From contig JABCZR010000001.1 in assembly GCA_013289585.1 (NCBI GenBank), forward strand, positions 372,001-436,000: a DNA stretch of 64,000 bases. Reading direction: 5' to 3'. The translations under genes were made by a program, and so were the position numbers. Source of the stretch: Acidobacteriota bacterium (GTDB taxonomy: Bacteria; Acidobacteriota; Terriglobia; Acidiferrales; UBA7541). This document shows, piece after piece, positions 56,747 to 64,000 of this stretch; the stretch's first letter is position 1, and every line of letters begins with the position of its first letter. Under the pieces are notes generated by a model. It was not told where the DNA came from and ran no database searches. It worked only from the letters and a program-made list of their open reading frames with translations.

Positions 56747-56766
56747 GGACAGACTTCAGTCTGTCC
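56747..56766. repeat. GGACAG hairpin repeat, copy 2
   Basis: GGACAGACT and AGTCTGTCC pair perfectly around TC, between yidD and rnpA. The outer bases GGTAGGACAG and CTGTCCTCTT are the same as in the copy at 54041, but the inner bases differ in a compensatory way, so the structure is kept. Confidence 0.65.
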
Positions 56767-56800
56767 TCTTGTCCTGTCCCCAACGCAGGGCCTCGCTCGC

Positions 56801-57223
56801 TCACTTGCTTGTCAACGTGAAGCCCGTCACCACCCGCAGCAGATCCGCCGTCAGCGCCGCAAACTCCGCGCGCGCCACCGAACTCTTCGGATGTATCACG
56901 ATGTCCCATCCTGCGGGTATCTCCAGCCGGTGGCAGCGCACCATTTCGCGCAGGCGCCGCCGGATACGATTGCGCACCACCGCGCCGCCAAGCGCTTTCT
57001 TGATGCTGAAGCCAAAGCGGCTCTGCGGCAGTTCATTGGCGCGGAAGAAAACTGTGTAGTGGGAACTCGAGCGGCGCTTTCCGGCGCGGTACACGGCGTC
57101 AAACTCCGATTTCCGCACCAGCTTGCCTGCTCCAGCAGGTCTGCCTGCCGTGGCAGGCCGCGCCTCGCGCGGAAACGTTGCCCCATCGGACCCCGCACCG
57201 CCCGGAGTCACAGGGCTCCCCAT
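56801..57223 (-). CDS. rnpA: Ribonuclease P protein component
   Basis: The core from about residue 36 is clear Rnp[40 protein letters not shown], then the RNA-binding helix [17 protein letters not shown] and GWDIVIHPK. From ATG 57223 the protein is 140 residues, 1 base after rpmH, with a Gly/Pro/Ala-rich extension of about 35 residues encoded over two hairpins. Starting at GTG 57118 gives 105 residues, closer to the usual size, with GGAG upstream. The second start is at least as likely. With RNase P RNA it matures tRNA 5' ends. Confidence 0.92.
   Translation of the reverse strand: MGSPVTPGGAGSDGATFPREARPATAGRPAGAGKLVRKSEFDAVYRAGKRRSSSHYTVFFRANELPQSRFGFSIKKALGGAVVRNRIRRRLREMVRCHRLEIPAGWDIVIHPKSSVARAEFAALTADLLRVVTGFTLTSK
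57127..57159. repeat. Tandem hairpins at the 5' end of rnpA
   Basis: CCTGCTCCAGCAGG at 57127-57140 and GCCTGCCGTGGCAGGC at 57144-57159 are two perfect palindromes, three bases apart. They lie inside the long form of rnpA or, if GTG 57118 is used, in its untranslated leader. Confidence 0.6.
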
Positions 57224-57224
57224 T

Positions 57225-57365
57225 TTATTCGGGGGTAAGCCGATGGCGTCCCTTCTTGCGGCGTGCCGCCAGCACCTTGCGGCCGCCCTTCGTCTTCATG
57301 CGTACGCGGAAGCCGTGCGTCTTGGCGCGTCGGCGTTTGCGCGGTTGAAATGTGCGCTTTGGCAA
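57225..57365 (-). CDS. rpmH: Ribosomal protein L34
   Basis: A 46-residue protein reads from TTG 57365 to a TAA at 57225: (M)[19 protein letters not shown], then [20 protein letters not shown] and RLTPE. This is L34 in full. No ATG is available in frame before the conserved region, so TTG is the start. It begins the minus-strand rpmH-rnpA-yidD-yidC-jag series. The gene is below the length that simple ORF lists keep. Confidence 0.95.
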   Translation of the reverse strand: MPKRTFQPRKRRRAKTHGFRVRMKTKGGRKVLAARRKKGRHRLTPE

Positions 57366-57529
57366 AGCAATCCCCCTTGTCGAACACTACCTGCTATACC
57401 CGATCTGTACCACGCGATCGCCGGGCCGTCTCTTTCACCCGCGCCGCCCGCACAGCCCTCTAGCTCGTTCACCAGCTGCTTTCGAATCTCTTAGTGTATT
57501 CGACCCCTGCGCACACGGTCAAGAAAGTG

Positions 57530-57551
57530 GGACAGGCATTCCTGCCTGCCC
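57530..57551. repeat. GGACAGGCA hairpin repeat, copy 3
   Basis: GGACAGGCATTCCTGCCTG matches copy 1 exactly over 19 bases, ending CCC instead of TCC, so one pair is lost. It lies between the start of rpmH and the stop of the class V aminotransferase. Confidence 0.65.
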
Positions 57552-57553
57552 CG

Positions 57554-58852
57554 TCAAGCGACACCGTTCGCTCGCCGAAACTCGTCGTAAGCCGCCAAAT
57601 ACCGGTCGACATCCTTCCGCAGCAAATAATAGGGCGTCGAAAGCCGAATCTTCGAAGGCGCCCCGCCCCGAATCCGGATTTTCTTCGACTTCCACATCCA
57701 GTTTTCGATCTCCATGATCTGAATCGGCGGCACGTTCACCGACACGATCGCGCAACGCAGCGCCGGATCGGGCGAAGCCCACGACTCCGCCCCGCGCGTC
57801 ACCATCTCTTTCAGAATGTAATCCGCCGTTTGCCGTTGCCGCCGTTCGATTCGCTCCATCCCAATCTGATTCGCCAGTTGAATCGCCGCGCGCAGGCCCC
57901 ACAACGACGGCACGTTCGAACTCCCGATACGCTGGAAGCGCTCCGCGCGCAGCTTCGGCTCGTCCCACCCCGCCGTGACAATCGTGTTCCACACGCGGTC
58001 GATCACCTCATCGCGCACATAGAGAAACCCGTTGCCCTTCGGCGCTTGCAGCCATTTGTGCGGGCTCGACGAATACATGTCGCACCCAATCTCCCGCACA
58101 TTCAGCCGCATCATTCCAATCACGTGCGCGCCGTCCACAGCCGAAAGAATCCCTTTCGAACGCGCCAGCGCGCAAAGCTCCTTAGCCGGCAGCACCACAC
58201 CTGTCACCGTGGTGATGTGGCTGAAAAACAACACCCGCGTTCGCGGCGTAATCGCGTCGTTGAAAAGATTCATCACCGTCGCTGCATTCGGCACCGGCTT
58301 TGGCAGCGTGATTTTTTTCACCACAATCCCGTACCGCTTCGCGCGAAGATTCCATGGCTGCTCGCCTCCCGGATGCTCCTGGTCGGTCATCAACACTTCG
58401 TCGCCCGGCTTCAGGTCCAACCCGTTAGCCATGTAACTGTTCGCTTCCGTAGCATTCCGCAGCAACGCAATCTCGTCGCGCGAACATCCCACGAACTCCG
58501 CCAGCGGATCGCGAAACTCGTTCCACGCGCCGTATCCCCAAATCGGATAATCCTCCGGATCGCTTTGCGCCATTTTTTCCGTTTCGTTATATCCATCGAA
58601 AACGGCCCGCAAAACCGGCATCGGCGACGATCCCACCGTCCCGTTGTTCAGATAAACCTCATCCGCCGGAATCAAAAACTGCTTCCGCAGGTCCGCCCAA
58701 TATGCCTCTTCATTCGAACCGAACAGCGCACTGTCCGGCAGCTTCGGCGGCTCCTGTTCGAACAGCTCCGGCCAATTCGCAAATGCGCCCAGCGCACCGG
58801 CAGCGCCCGCAACCCCAGCAACCGACGACAAGAAACCCCGCCGATCCAGCAT
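57554..58852 (-). CDS. Tat-exported class V aminotransferase-like PLP enzyme (isopenicillin N epimerase-like)
   Basis: The 432-residue protein has a twin-arginine signal (DRRGFLSSVAGVAGAAGALG), then a class V fold: YLNNGTVGSSPMPVL, LLRNATEANSYMANG, SHITTVTGVVLPAKEL, AVDGAHVIGM with Asp240, and YSSSPHKWLQAPKGNGFLYV with the PLP Lys266. The pattern is closest to isopenicillin-N-epimerase-like and cysteine-desulfurase-like proteins. ATG at 58852 follows a perfect GGAGGTGAGC ribosome site and starts the signal. Export folded with PLP is implied. The substrate is unknown. Confidence 0.87.
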   Translation of the reverse strand: MLDRRGFLSSVAGVAGAAGALGAFANWPELFEQEPPKLPDSALFGSNEEAYWADLRKQFLIPADEVYLNNGTVGSSPMPVLRAVFDGYNETEKMAQSDPEDYPIWGYGAWNEFRDPLAEFVGCSRDEIALLRNATEANSYMANGLDLKPGDEVLMTDQEHPGGEQPWNLRAKRYGIVVKKITLPKPVPNAATVMNLFNDAITPRTRVLFFSHITTVTGVVLPAKELCALARSKGILSAVDGAHVIGMMRLNVREIGCDMYSSSPHKWLQAPKGNGFLYVRDEVIDRVWNTIVTAGWDEPKLRAERFQRIGSSNVPSLWGLRAAIQLANQIGMERIERRQRQTADYILKEMVTRGAESWASPDPALRCAIVSVNVPPIQIMEIENWMWKSKKIRIRGGAPSKIRLSTPYYLLRKDVDRYLAAYDEFRRANGVA

Positions 58853-58987
58853 GCTCACCTCCACAGGTCCGTGTGCGCGAATTCTACGCGCGAACCCCCG
58901 CCGCAACAATCCTCATTCGAATCCTCTTCCTTCGAATCGCTATCTGCATTTCTCGCCCGGATCTTCGATTTTTCTAACTCCATGTAG

Positions 58988-59009
58988 GGCCCACCTTTTG
59001 AGGCGGGCC
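58988..59009. repeat. Intergenic hairpin between divergent genes
   Basis: GGCCCACC and GGCGGGCC pair around TTTTGA with one A/C mismatch. It lies in the 242-base gap between the divergent aminotransferase and S9 peptidase genes. No T-run follows; it may be another dispersed palindrome. Confidence 0.4.
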
Positions 59010-59094
59010 GCTCATCGCGCCCAACTTCACTTGCGGCAAGTGGCCGCTCGGTCTATCTTTGCGCGACACCATTGCGCCCCAAAGGTCGGTGAGC

Positions 59095-61158
59095 ATGCGA
59101 TTTTTGAAGAGTTCAGTTGTGGCCATTCTCTTGCTGTTTCTTTGTGCCGCTACCAATTCCTCCGCACAAAACAAGAGCACCTCGAAGCAAGCGGTCGAAG
59201 CCCGCCTCAAAGCCGCCGAGAAGCCAAAATCCAGCTCACCTCTCGACAGCGTCCTGGACACGCTCTTCGCCGCGCGCACCTTCGAACAAACCTCCATCTC
59301 TCCCGACGGCAAAAAAGTCGCCTGGGTTGAAACTCTAGCCGGCAAAGACGGCGCCCCCACCGGCAACACGGCAATCTATCTAGCAGACCGTGAAAGCGAC
59401 GCACCGCCAAAGCGCGTCACCGCAGCGCCAACCAACGTAGCACGCGCCGAAGGCAGCGTCGCCTGGTCGCCCGATAGCAAAAGCCTCGCGTTCCTCTCCG
59501 ACGCCACAAAACCAGGCCAGCTTCAGCTGTACGTCGTCGCCACAGCCCCTGGTCCCGCGAAAAAACTCACCACCGTCAAAGGTCTCCTCGCCACTCCACG
59601 CTGGTCCCCCGACGGAAAAACCATCGCCGTCCTCTTTACCGAGAACGCCACTCGCGCCGCCGGCCCGCTTGTCGCTGAAACTCCCGAAACCGGCGAAATC
59701 AAAGACGCCTTCTTCGAACAGCGCCTCGCCCTCATCGATCTCGCCACCGGAGAATTCCGCCAAATCTCTCCCGCCGACACCTACATCTACGAATACGACT
59801 GGTCCCCCGACAGCTCGCGCTTCGCCGTAACTGCCGCCCTCGGCAACGGCGACAACAACTGGTACATCGCCGAGCTCTACACTCTCAACGTCGCCCTCGG
59901 CTTAATGAAGTCCATCTACAAACCGCCTCTGCAAATCGCCAATCCCGCGTGGTCTCCCGACGGCAAAAAAATCGCTTTCATCTCGGGTCTTATGAGCGAC
60001 GAGCCCTCCGTCGGCGGCGATATCTACACCATCTCCGCAAACGGCGGCCCAGCCACCAATGCCACTCCCGACATGAAAGCCTCCGCAAGCTGGCTCGCGT
60101 GGACTCCGGAAAATAAAATTGTTTTCGGCCAATTCATCGAAGGCGACGCCGCAGTCGCCGCTGTCGATCCAGCCACCAGCCGCATCGACCAGCTCTGGCG
60201 CGGCCAGGAACTCGTCTCCGCTGGCCTCTGGGGCCCCAATCTTTCCCTCGCCCGCGACGGAAAAACTTCCGCCGTCATTCGCAGCTCGTTCAGCGACCCG
60301 CCTGAAATCTGGGCCGGCCCCATTGGCTACTGGCGGCAACTCACCCACGTCAACGCCGCCGTGAAACCCGCCTGGGGCGAAGCCAAAAGCATCCATTGGA
60401 AAAACGACGGCTACGACATTCAGGGCTGGCTGACCTACCCGAGCGATTTTAATCCCGCGAAAAAATATCCCTTGATCGTCGAAGTCCACGGCGGCCCCGG
60501 CGCCGCGGTTCAGTCCGAGTGGCCGGAACCTTCCGATTTCGCCACCGCACTCGCTGCCGTCGGCTATTTTGTTTTGCAGCCAAATCCCCGCGGCAGCTTC
60601 GGCCAGGGCGAAGCCTTCACCCGCGCCAACGTCAAGGATTTCGGCTACGGCGATTTTCGCGATATCCTCGCCGGCGTTGACGAAGCCCTCCGCATCGCCC
60701 CCATCGATTCGAATCGCCTCGGTCTTACCGGCTGGAGCTACGGCGGCTACATGACCATGTGGGGTGTCACGCAGACCAATCGCTTCAAAGCCGCCATGGC
60801 CGGCGCCGGCCTTGCCAATTTTCAAAGCTACTACGGTGAAAATAAAATCGATCAGTGGATGATTCCGTTTTTCGGCAAGTCCGTCTACGACGATCCCGAG
60901 GTCTACGCCAAGAGCTCGCCCATGACCTTCATCAAAAAAGTGAAAACTCCCACGCTCATCATCGTCGGCGACAGCGACGGCGAATGTCCCACGCCGCAAT
61001 CCTACGAATTCTGGCACGCCCTCAAAACACTCGGCGTCGAAACCCAGCTCGTCGTCTACGAACACGAAGGCCACCACTTCTCCAAGCCCGAACATCAGCG
61101 CGACCGCACCCGCCGCACCGTCGCCTGGTTCGACGCCCATCTCCAACCATCCCATTAG
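59095..61158 (+). CDS. Exported S9-family prolyl oligopeptidase-like serine peptidase
   Basis: The 687-residue protein has a signal peptide (SSVVAILLLFLCAATNSSAQ), an N-terminal beta-propeller (ISPDGKKVAWVETL, VAWSPDSKSLAFLSD, TPRWSPDGKTIAVLF, NPAWSPDGKKIAFIS) and a C-terminal alpha/beta-hydrolase domain. The catalytic triad is Ser548 in GWSYGGYM, Asp628 in GDSDGECP and His660 in EHEGHHF. It would cleave oligopeptides in the periplasm or outside. ATG at 59095 begins the signal peptide; a longer frame from 59059 is not supported. Confidence 0.93.
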   Translation: MRFLKSSVVAILLLFLCAATNSSAQNKSTSKQAVEARLKAAEKPKSSSPLDSVLDTLFAARTFEQTSISPDGKKVAWVETLAGKDGAPTGNTAIYLADRESDAPPKRVTAAPTNVARAEGSVAWSPDSKSLAFLSDATKPGQLQLYVVATAPGPAKKLTTVKGLLATPRWSPDGKTIAVLFTENATRAAGPLVAETPETGEIKDAFFEQRLALIDLATGEFRQISPADTYIYEYDWSPDSSRFAVTAALGNGDNNWYIAELYTLNVALGLMKSIYKPPLQIANPAWSPDGKKIAFISGLMSDEPSVGGDIYTISANGGPATNATPDMKASASWLAWTPENKIVFGQFIEGDAAVAAVDPATSRIDQLWRGQELVSAGLWGPNLSLARDGKTSAVIRSSFSDPPEIWAGPIGYWRQLTHVNAAVKPAWGEAKSIHWKNDGYDIQGWLTYPSDFNPAKKYPLIVEVHGGPGAAVQSEWPEPSDFATALAAVGYFVLQPNPRGSFGQGEAFTRANVKDFGYGDFRDILAGVDEALRIAPIDSNRLGLTGWSYGGYMTMWGVTQTNRFKAAMAGAGLANFQSYYGENKIDQWMIPFFGKSVYDDPEVYAKSSPMTFIKKVKTPTLIIVGDSDGECPTPQSYEFWHALKTLGVETQLVVYEHEGHHFSKPEHQRDRTRRTVAWFDAHLQPSH

Positions 61159-61240
61159 AGGATTTCCGGTGTACAGACGTGCTCTAACGCCACCTGCAAT
61201 TGACTTTGAAAGGCTCGACAGCAGCTCTTACACTGACCTC

Positions 61241-61480
61241 ATGGAAGTAAAACTATCGCCCGAATTGCAAGCCAAGTTGGACACTATTGCTGCCCAGCAG
61301 GGTCGCGACAGCGCTTCCCTGGTGCGTGAGGCCGTCGAGCGCTTGGTTGGTTACGACGAGTGGTTCATCCATCAGGTAGTAGAAGGCTTGGCGCAGATCG
61401 ACCGCGGAGAATTGCTCGAACACGATGAAGTCGCCGCACGTATGGAAAAGCTCATCACCAAAAAACAACGTCGTAGCTGA
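61241..61480 (+). CDS. ParD/RelB-like antitoxin (ribbon-helix-helix)
   Basis: The 79-residue protein begins MEVKLSPELQAKLDTIAAQQGRD, a ribbon-helix-helix DNA-binding start, then SASLVREAVERLVGYDEWFI and a helical C-terminus for toxin binding. The stop overlaps the next ATG in TGATG, standard for toxin-antitoxin pairs. Since the downstream toxin is frameshifted, this may be an orphan antitoxin. Confidence 0.82.
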   Translation: MEVKLSPELQAKLDTIAAQQGRDSASLVREAVERLVGYDEWFIHQVVEGLAQIDRGELLEHDEVAARMEKLITKKQRRS

Positions 61481-61765
61481 TGCAAGTCCGCTGGACCACC
61501 GCAGCCGCCCGTGGCCTGGAAAATATTGCAGATTGCCTCTTCGAAAAAACGCACAAGACGCTCCGCGCTTGATACGCGAGTTTGCAATGCTGTTTTCGCG
61601 CTGAGGATTTACCCAAACCGAGGTCGTTCGGGCAAGAAGCTCGGAACACGCGAACTGGTTCTTACGCCTCTTCCCTACGTCGTCGTCTACAAGTTGGCAA
61701 ACGAGAATCTCTTCATCGTCCGTATCTTGCACGGTGCGCAGGATTGGCCACGACGAGACGCGTAA
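61480..61765 (+). pseudogene. RelE/ParE-family toxin, frameshifted
   Basis: The ATG at 61480 opens MQVRWTTAAARGLENIADCL and FEKTHKTLRA, then stops at TGA 61570-61572. The rest of the toxin continues in the +1 frame: VCNAVFALRIYPNRGRSGKK, GTRELVLTPLPYVVVYKLAN and LFIVRILHGAQDWP, ending at 61765. The pieces together match a complete RelE/ParE toxin of about 95 residues, so a net single-base shift between about 61550 and 61575 has broken it. A short LIRE match in the third frame suggests that two small indels are possible. A sequencing error is the main alternative. Confidence 0.82.
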
Positions 61766-61857
61766 ATCTGGTGGGTTTCTGTGCTGTATTGAACTGCGCG
61801 AAATAATGATTTCGTGTAAGAATTGTTTCTATTAAGGATCGTGCTTCTCGTCTCCCG

Positions 61858-61901
61858 GAATTCTCTGGGCGCCGCTCTCAAAGCTGACGCCAGGAGAATT
61901 C
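61858..61901. repeat. Inverted repeat with 21-base loop in a gene-free gap
   Basis: GAATTCTCTGG at 61858-61868 pairs with CCAGGAGAATTC at 61890-61901 with one bulged base. It lies in the 300-base gap 61766-62065, where no gene was recognised. No T-run follows. Its role is unknown. Confidence 0.45.
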
Positions 61902-62065
61902 GCCAGTATCAGATGCACCCCTCTTTACCCCCCCTGCCACTTTCGCTCTTTGTACCAAGAGCGTTTCACAACTCCTTTTCAATCAGAAGCCCCCACACTC
62001 TATCTAAAAAGGTCGGGCGGGCGGGGAACCAACCATCCAATTTGTTTGGCAGGACTGCGGAGAGG

Positions 62066-62437
62066 CTACCGCCCGTGGCGCAGGTAGTCGTCGGTCTTGT
62101 TCAGCCAATCCTCGCGCGGAGGATCGAACACGTCGAGGTCCACGGTATCTTCCAGCGCCCAGGCTTCATGCGGCATCATCGAAGGAATGCACAGCACTTC
62201 GCCCCCGCGAACCACGATCTCCTTGCCATCAATGGCAAATTTCAAGGCGCCTTCGAGGATGTACGTCACCTGCTCGTTGTGGTGATGATGCAACGGCACG
62301 TGCGCGCCTTTTTTCAGCAGCACGCGCGCCAGCATGATCTTCGCGCCGACCACCATTTCGCGGTCGATCAGCGGGTTCAGTTTTTCGCGTTCGACATTTT
62401 TCCACGCGATGTGCTTTGCATTAGCGGGGGTGCTCAT
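62066..62437 (-). CDS. Cupin-domain protein
   Basis: The 123-residue protein has both cupin motifs: PLHHHHNEQVTYILEG with the metal-binding His residues and Glu, and LCIPSMMPHEAWAL with the second His. It is a single-domain beta-barrel of normal length without a signal peptide. The substrate is unknown. It lies 62 bases downstream of the aminotransferase at 62500 on the same strand and may be co-transcribed. Confidence 0.88.
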   Translation of the reverse strand: MSTPANAKHIAWKNVEREKLNPLIDREMVVGAKIMLARVLLKKGAHVPLHHHHNEQVTYILEGALKFAIDGKEIVVRGGEVLCIPSMMPHEAWALEDTVDLDVFDPPREDWLNKTDDYLRHGR

Positions 62438-62499
62438 TGAACGTCTCCGTAAAAATGTGCTGCGTCATGCATCGTTTTGGAAAATCGGCGACCGCAAGA

Positions 62500-63684
62500 C
62501 TACTGCGAAACCGTCGCGCGCCATTGCGTGGAAACGCGCTGCATACGTTCCAGCGCTTCTTCCAGCAAATTCCGCGCGCTGACCAGCGAGAACCTCAGAT
62601 AGTTCTTGCCACCAGGTCCGAATGCCGCGCCCGCTATTCCGGCGACGCCGGCCTCCTCGAGGAGCACTTTCTGCAACTCTTCCGCGGAGAGCCCGGTCTC
62701 TTCAATATTCACCCAGGCATAAAACGCGCCGTCCGGTGCCTGGCAGCGGAATCCCGGTATGCGCGCGAGCCCGGCGATGAATTGATCGCGGCGCTTGCGG
62801 TACTCCGCAACCATGGTATCGACGGCGTTGGTGGAATCGCGCAGCGCTTCGATCGCCGCCACCTGGGTGAATTCCGCCGTGCAGGTAAACGTGTTCAACA
62901 CCAGCAGGTCCATCGCATCAATCACCTGCGTGGGCGCCACGGCGTACCCCAGCCGCCAGCCGGTCATCGCGAAGCTTTTCGAAAAACCATCAATAATCAC
63001 CGTGCGTTCCGCCATGACGGGAAGGGACCAGATGGATTTATATTCGCCGGTGAACAGGATGCGCGCGTAAATTTCGTCGGAAAGAATCCAGAGGTCGTGT
63101 TTCACCGCGAGTTTCGCGAGATTTTCCAGCGCCGAATTGCTGAAAACCGTTCCTGTGGGATTATTCGGTGAATTGAAAATGATCATGCTGGTGCGAGCCG
63201 TAATTTTTCTTGCGATTTCTTCAATATCCGGCTGGAATTTATTTTTTTCTTCGAGGCCAAATGGAACCGCCGCGGCGCCGAGCCCACGCGTGAAGGACGG
63301 ATAAATCGGGAAACCCGGATCGGGATAGAGCACTTCGTCGCCCGGTTCGATCAGCGCCATCATCGCCAGGGAAAGCGCCATCTTGCAGCCTGGTGCAATC
63401 AGGACTTGTTCTGTGGCAACATCCAGCCGCCGCGTGCGCTTCAGATACTCCGCAATCGCTTCGCGCAACGCCGGCACGCCGCGCGTCGAGCAGTAACGGT
63501 CTCGCCCCGCAGCAACCGCGTTGCGAATCGCATCCACAACAGGCGCTGCCGGGTGAAAATCCGGTTCGCCCAGTTCCAGATGAATGATCGAACGCCCCTG
63601 GCGCTCGAGCTCTTTGGCGCACGAATAAACGGCCAGTGCGCCTTCGCCGTTCAATTGGGAAACGCGTGATGCGATGCGAGTCAT
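62500..63684 (-). CDS. Class I/II pyridoxal-phosphate aminotransferase (aspartate aminotransferase-like)
   Basis: The 394-residue protein has the AAT-fold signatures: HLELGEPDFHPAAPV, YCSTRGVPALREAIAEYL, NSPNNPTGTVFS with Asn174, LSDEIYARI with Asp203 and Tyr206, GFSKSFAMTGWRLGY with PLP Lys236 and Arg244, and LRFSLVSA near the end. Length is normal. It would transfer amino groups between amino acids and 2-oxo acids; aspartate, alanine and aromatic specificities cannot be separated here. Confidence 0.93.
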   Translation of the reverse strand: MTRIASRVSQLNGEGALAVYSCAKELERQGRSIIHLELGEPDFHPAAPVVDAIRNAVAAGRDRYCSTRGVPALREAIAEYLKRTRRLDVATEQVLIAPGCKMALSLAMMALIEPGDEVLYPDPGFPIYPSFTRGLGAAAVPFGLEEKNKFQPDIEEIARKITARTSMIIFNSPNNPTGTVFSNSALENLAKLAVKHDLWILSDEIYARILFTGEYKSIWSLPVMAERTVIIDGFSKSFAMTGWRLGYAVAPTQVIDAMDLLVLNTFTCTAEFTQVAAIEALRDSTNAVDTMVAEYRKRRDQFIAGLARIPGFRCQAPDGAFYAWVNIEETGLSAEELQKVLLEEAGVAGIAGAAFGPGGKNYLRFSLVSARNLLEEALERMQRVSTQWRATVSQ

Positions 63685-63870
63685 GAGTTTATCCGGGCAA
63701 GAATCTTATCACTTCGCCGCAAATAATGGCGTTGCTGGAATGCGTGGCGAAAGCTTCGCTTGACGCCGGCCTCTCCGGGCGAGACCCTATTCTCAAGTAA
63801 AGGGGCAGGTAACCTCCCCGTTCTTCAGAGCGTCTAATGATTCAGGCCACGTCCCGGTGAGGGCGTAAAC

Positions 63871-64000
63871 ATGATCTCTCGTAGACTGATTCCTTCCATC
63901 GCAATTATCCTGCTGTTGGTTCTGTTTGTAGGCGCACGGCCTGCTGCTGCGGATTCGAGCCACGCTCGTATCATTCGATTGAGCCTCGTGCAAGGCGATG
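63871..64000 (+). CDS. N-terminal part of an exported FecR-like protein (3' truncated by window)
   Basis: ATG at 63871 opens an uninterrupted frame to the window end: MISRRLIPSIAIILLLVLFV is a clear signal peptide, cleavage near RPAAA, then DSSHARIIRLSLVQGD. The last segment resembles the start of acidobacterial FecR-domain proteins, in which SHARI(V/I)RLS..GDV begins the mature domain. Only 43 codons are visible, so the family call is tentative. Confidence 0.65.
   Translation, partial: MISRRLIPSIAIILLLVLFVGARPAAADSSHARIIRLSLVQGD

Noticed and set aside
61551-61559. A-run (AAAAAAC) in the toxin gene as a programmed -1 frameshift site
   Set aside because: The heptamer is not in the required X XXY YYZ phase relative to the zero frame, and the needed shift is net +1, so a disabling indel is simpler.
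63760-63793. TTGACG and TATTCT as a promoter for the FecR-like gene
   Set aside because: The spacing is 22 bases, too long for a normal sigma-70 promoter.

Overview
The window looks like a piece of an Acidobacteriota chromosome (diderm, moderately high GC). The evidence is a VWFA-domain protein of the acidobacterial type, two TonB-dependent receptors with an N-terminal carboxypeptidase-regulatory-like domain, a YidC with the large periplasmic domain of Gram-negative bacteria, and many exported peptidases and beta-propellers. No rRNA, tRNA, IS element, phage or CRISPR array was recognised. One probable 6S RNA gene lies at about 17.13-17.28 kb.

Layout. 0-2.4 kb: the end of a probable DEAD/DEAH helicase-like gene, a Tat-exported sugar-phosphate-isomerase-like TIM barrel and a DinB-like protein. 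2.4-8.0 kb: a minus-strand tripartite heavy-metal RND efflux operon (outer-membrane channel, lipoprotein adaptor, CusA/CzcA pump). Next come two divergent small Cys/His proteins ending in an APP motif, a TonB receptor, a MarR regulator and a second TonB receptor. 15.3-19.2 kb: a TPR protein, the 6S RNA candidate, a YmdB-like phosphoesterase and a beta-propeller. 19.2-28.6 kb: dnaA, dnaN, gyrB and gyrA with DnaA-box-like sites; recF is not in its usual place. 28.6-47.4 kb: mostly exported metabolism and housekeeping, including a lactonase, M14 peptidase, LOG protein, TonB-like protein, an ACP-FAAL-PlsC fusion, pentapeptide-repeat protein, amidohydrolase, MOSC protein, purD and a rhomboid-TPR protein. 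47.5-50.9 kb: bactofilin, parB, parA, five parS-like palindromes and rsmG. 50.9-54.0 kb: a CPBP protease, selD and a YdjM-like membrane hydrolase. 54.1-57.4 kb: jag/khpB, yidC, yidD, rnpA and rpmH. 57.5-64 kb: a Tat-exported class V aminotransferase, an S9 peptidase, a toxin-antitoxin pair with a broken toxin, a cupin, a class I aminotransferase, and the start of a FecR-like exported protein.

The central theme is replication and segregation. The genes that normally lie left of an origin (rpmH to parB) keep their mutual order but sit about 20-29 kb to the right of gyrA, on the opposite strand. Judged by eye, the top strand changes from G-rich to C-rich across the dnaA-gyrA block, opposite to what a working origin should show. 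Three start codons here appear to be TTG (rpmH, parA, selD), so several starts were fixed by homology and spacing rather than by ATG.

Most assignments come from reading translated sequence and recognising motifs. No database search was run.
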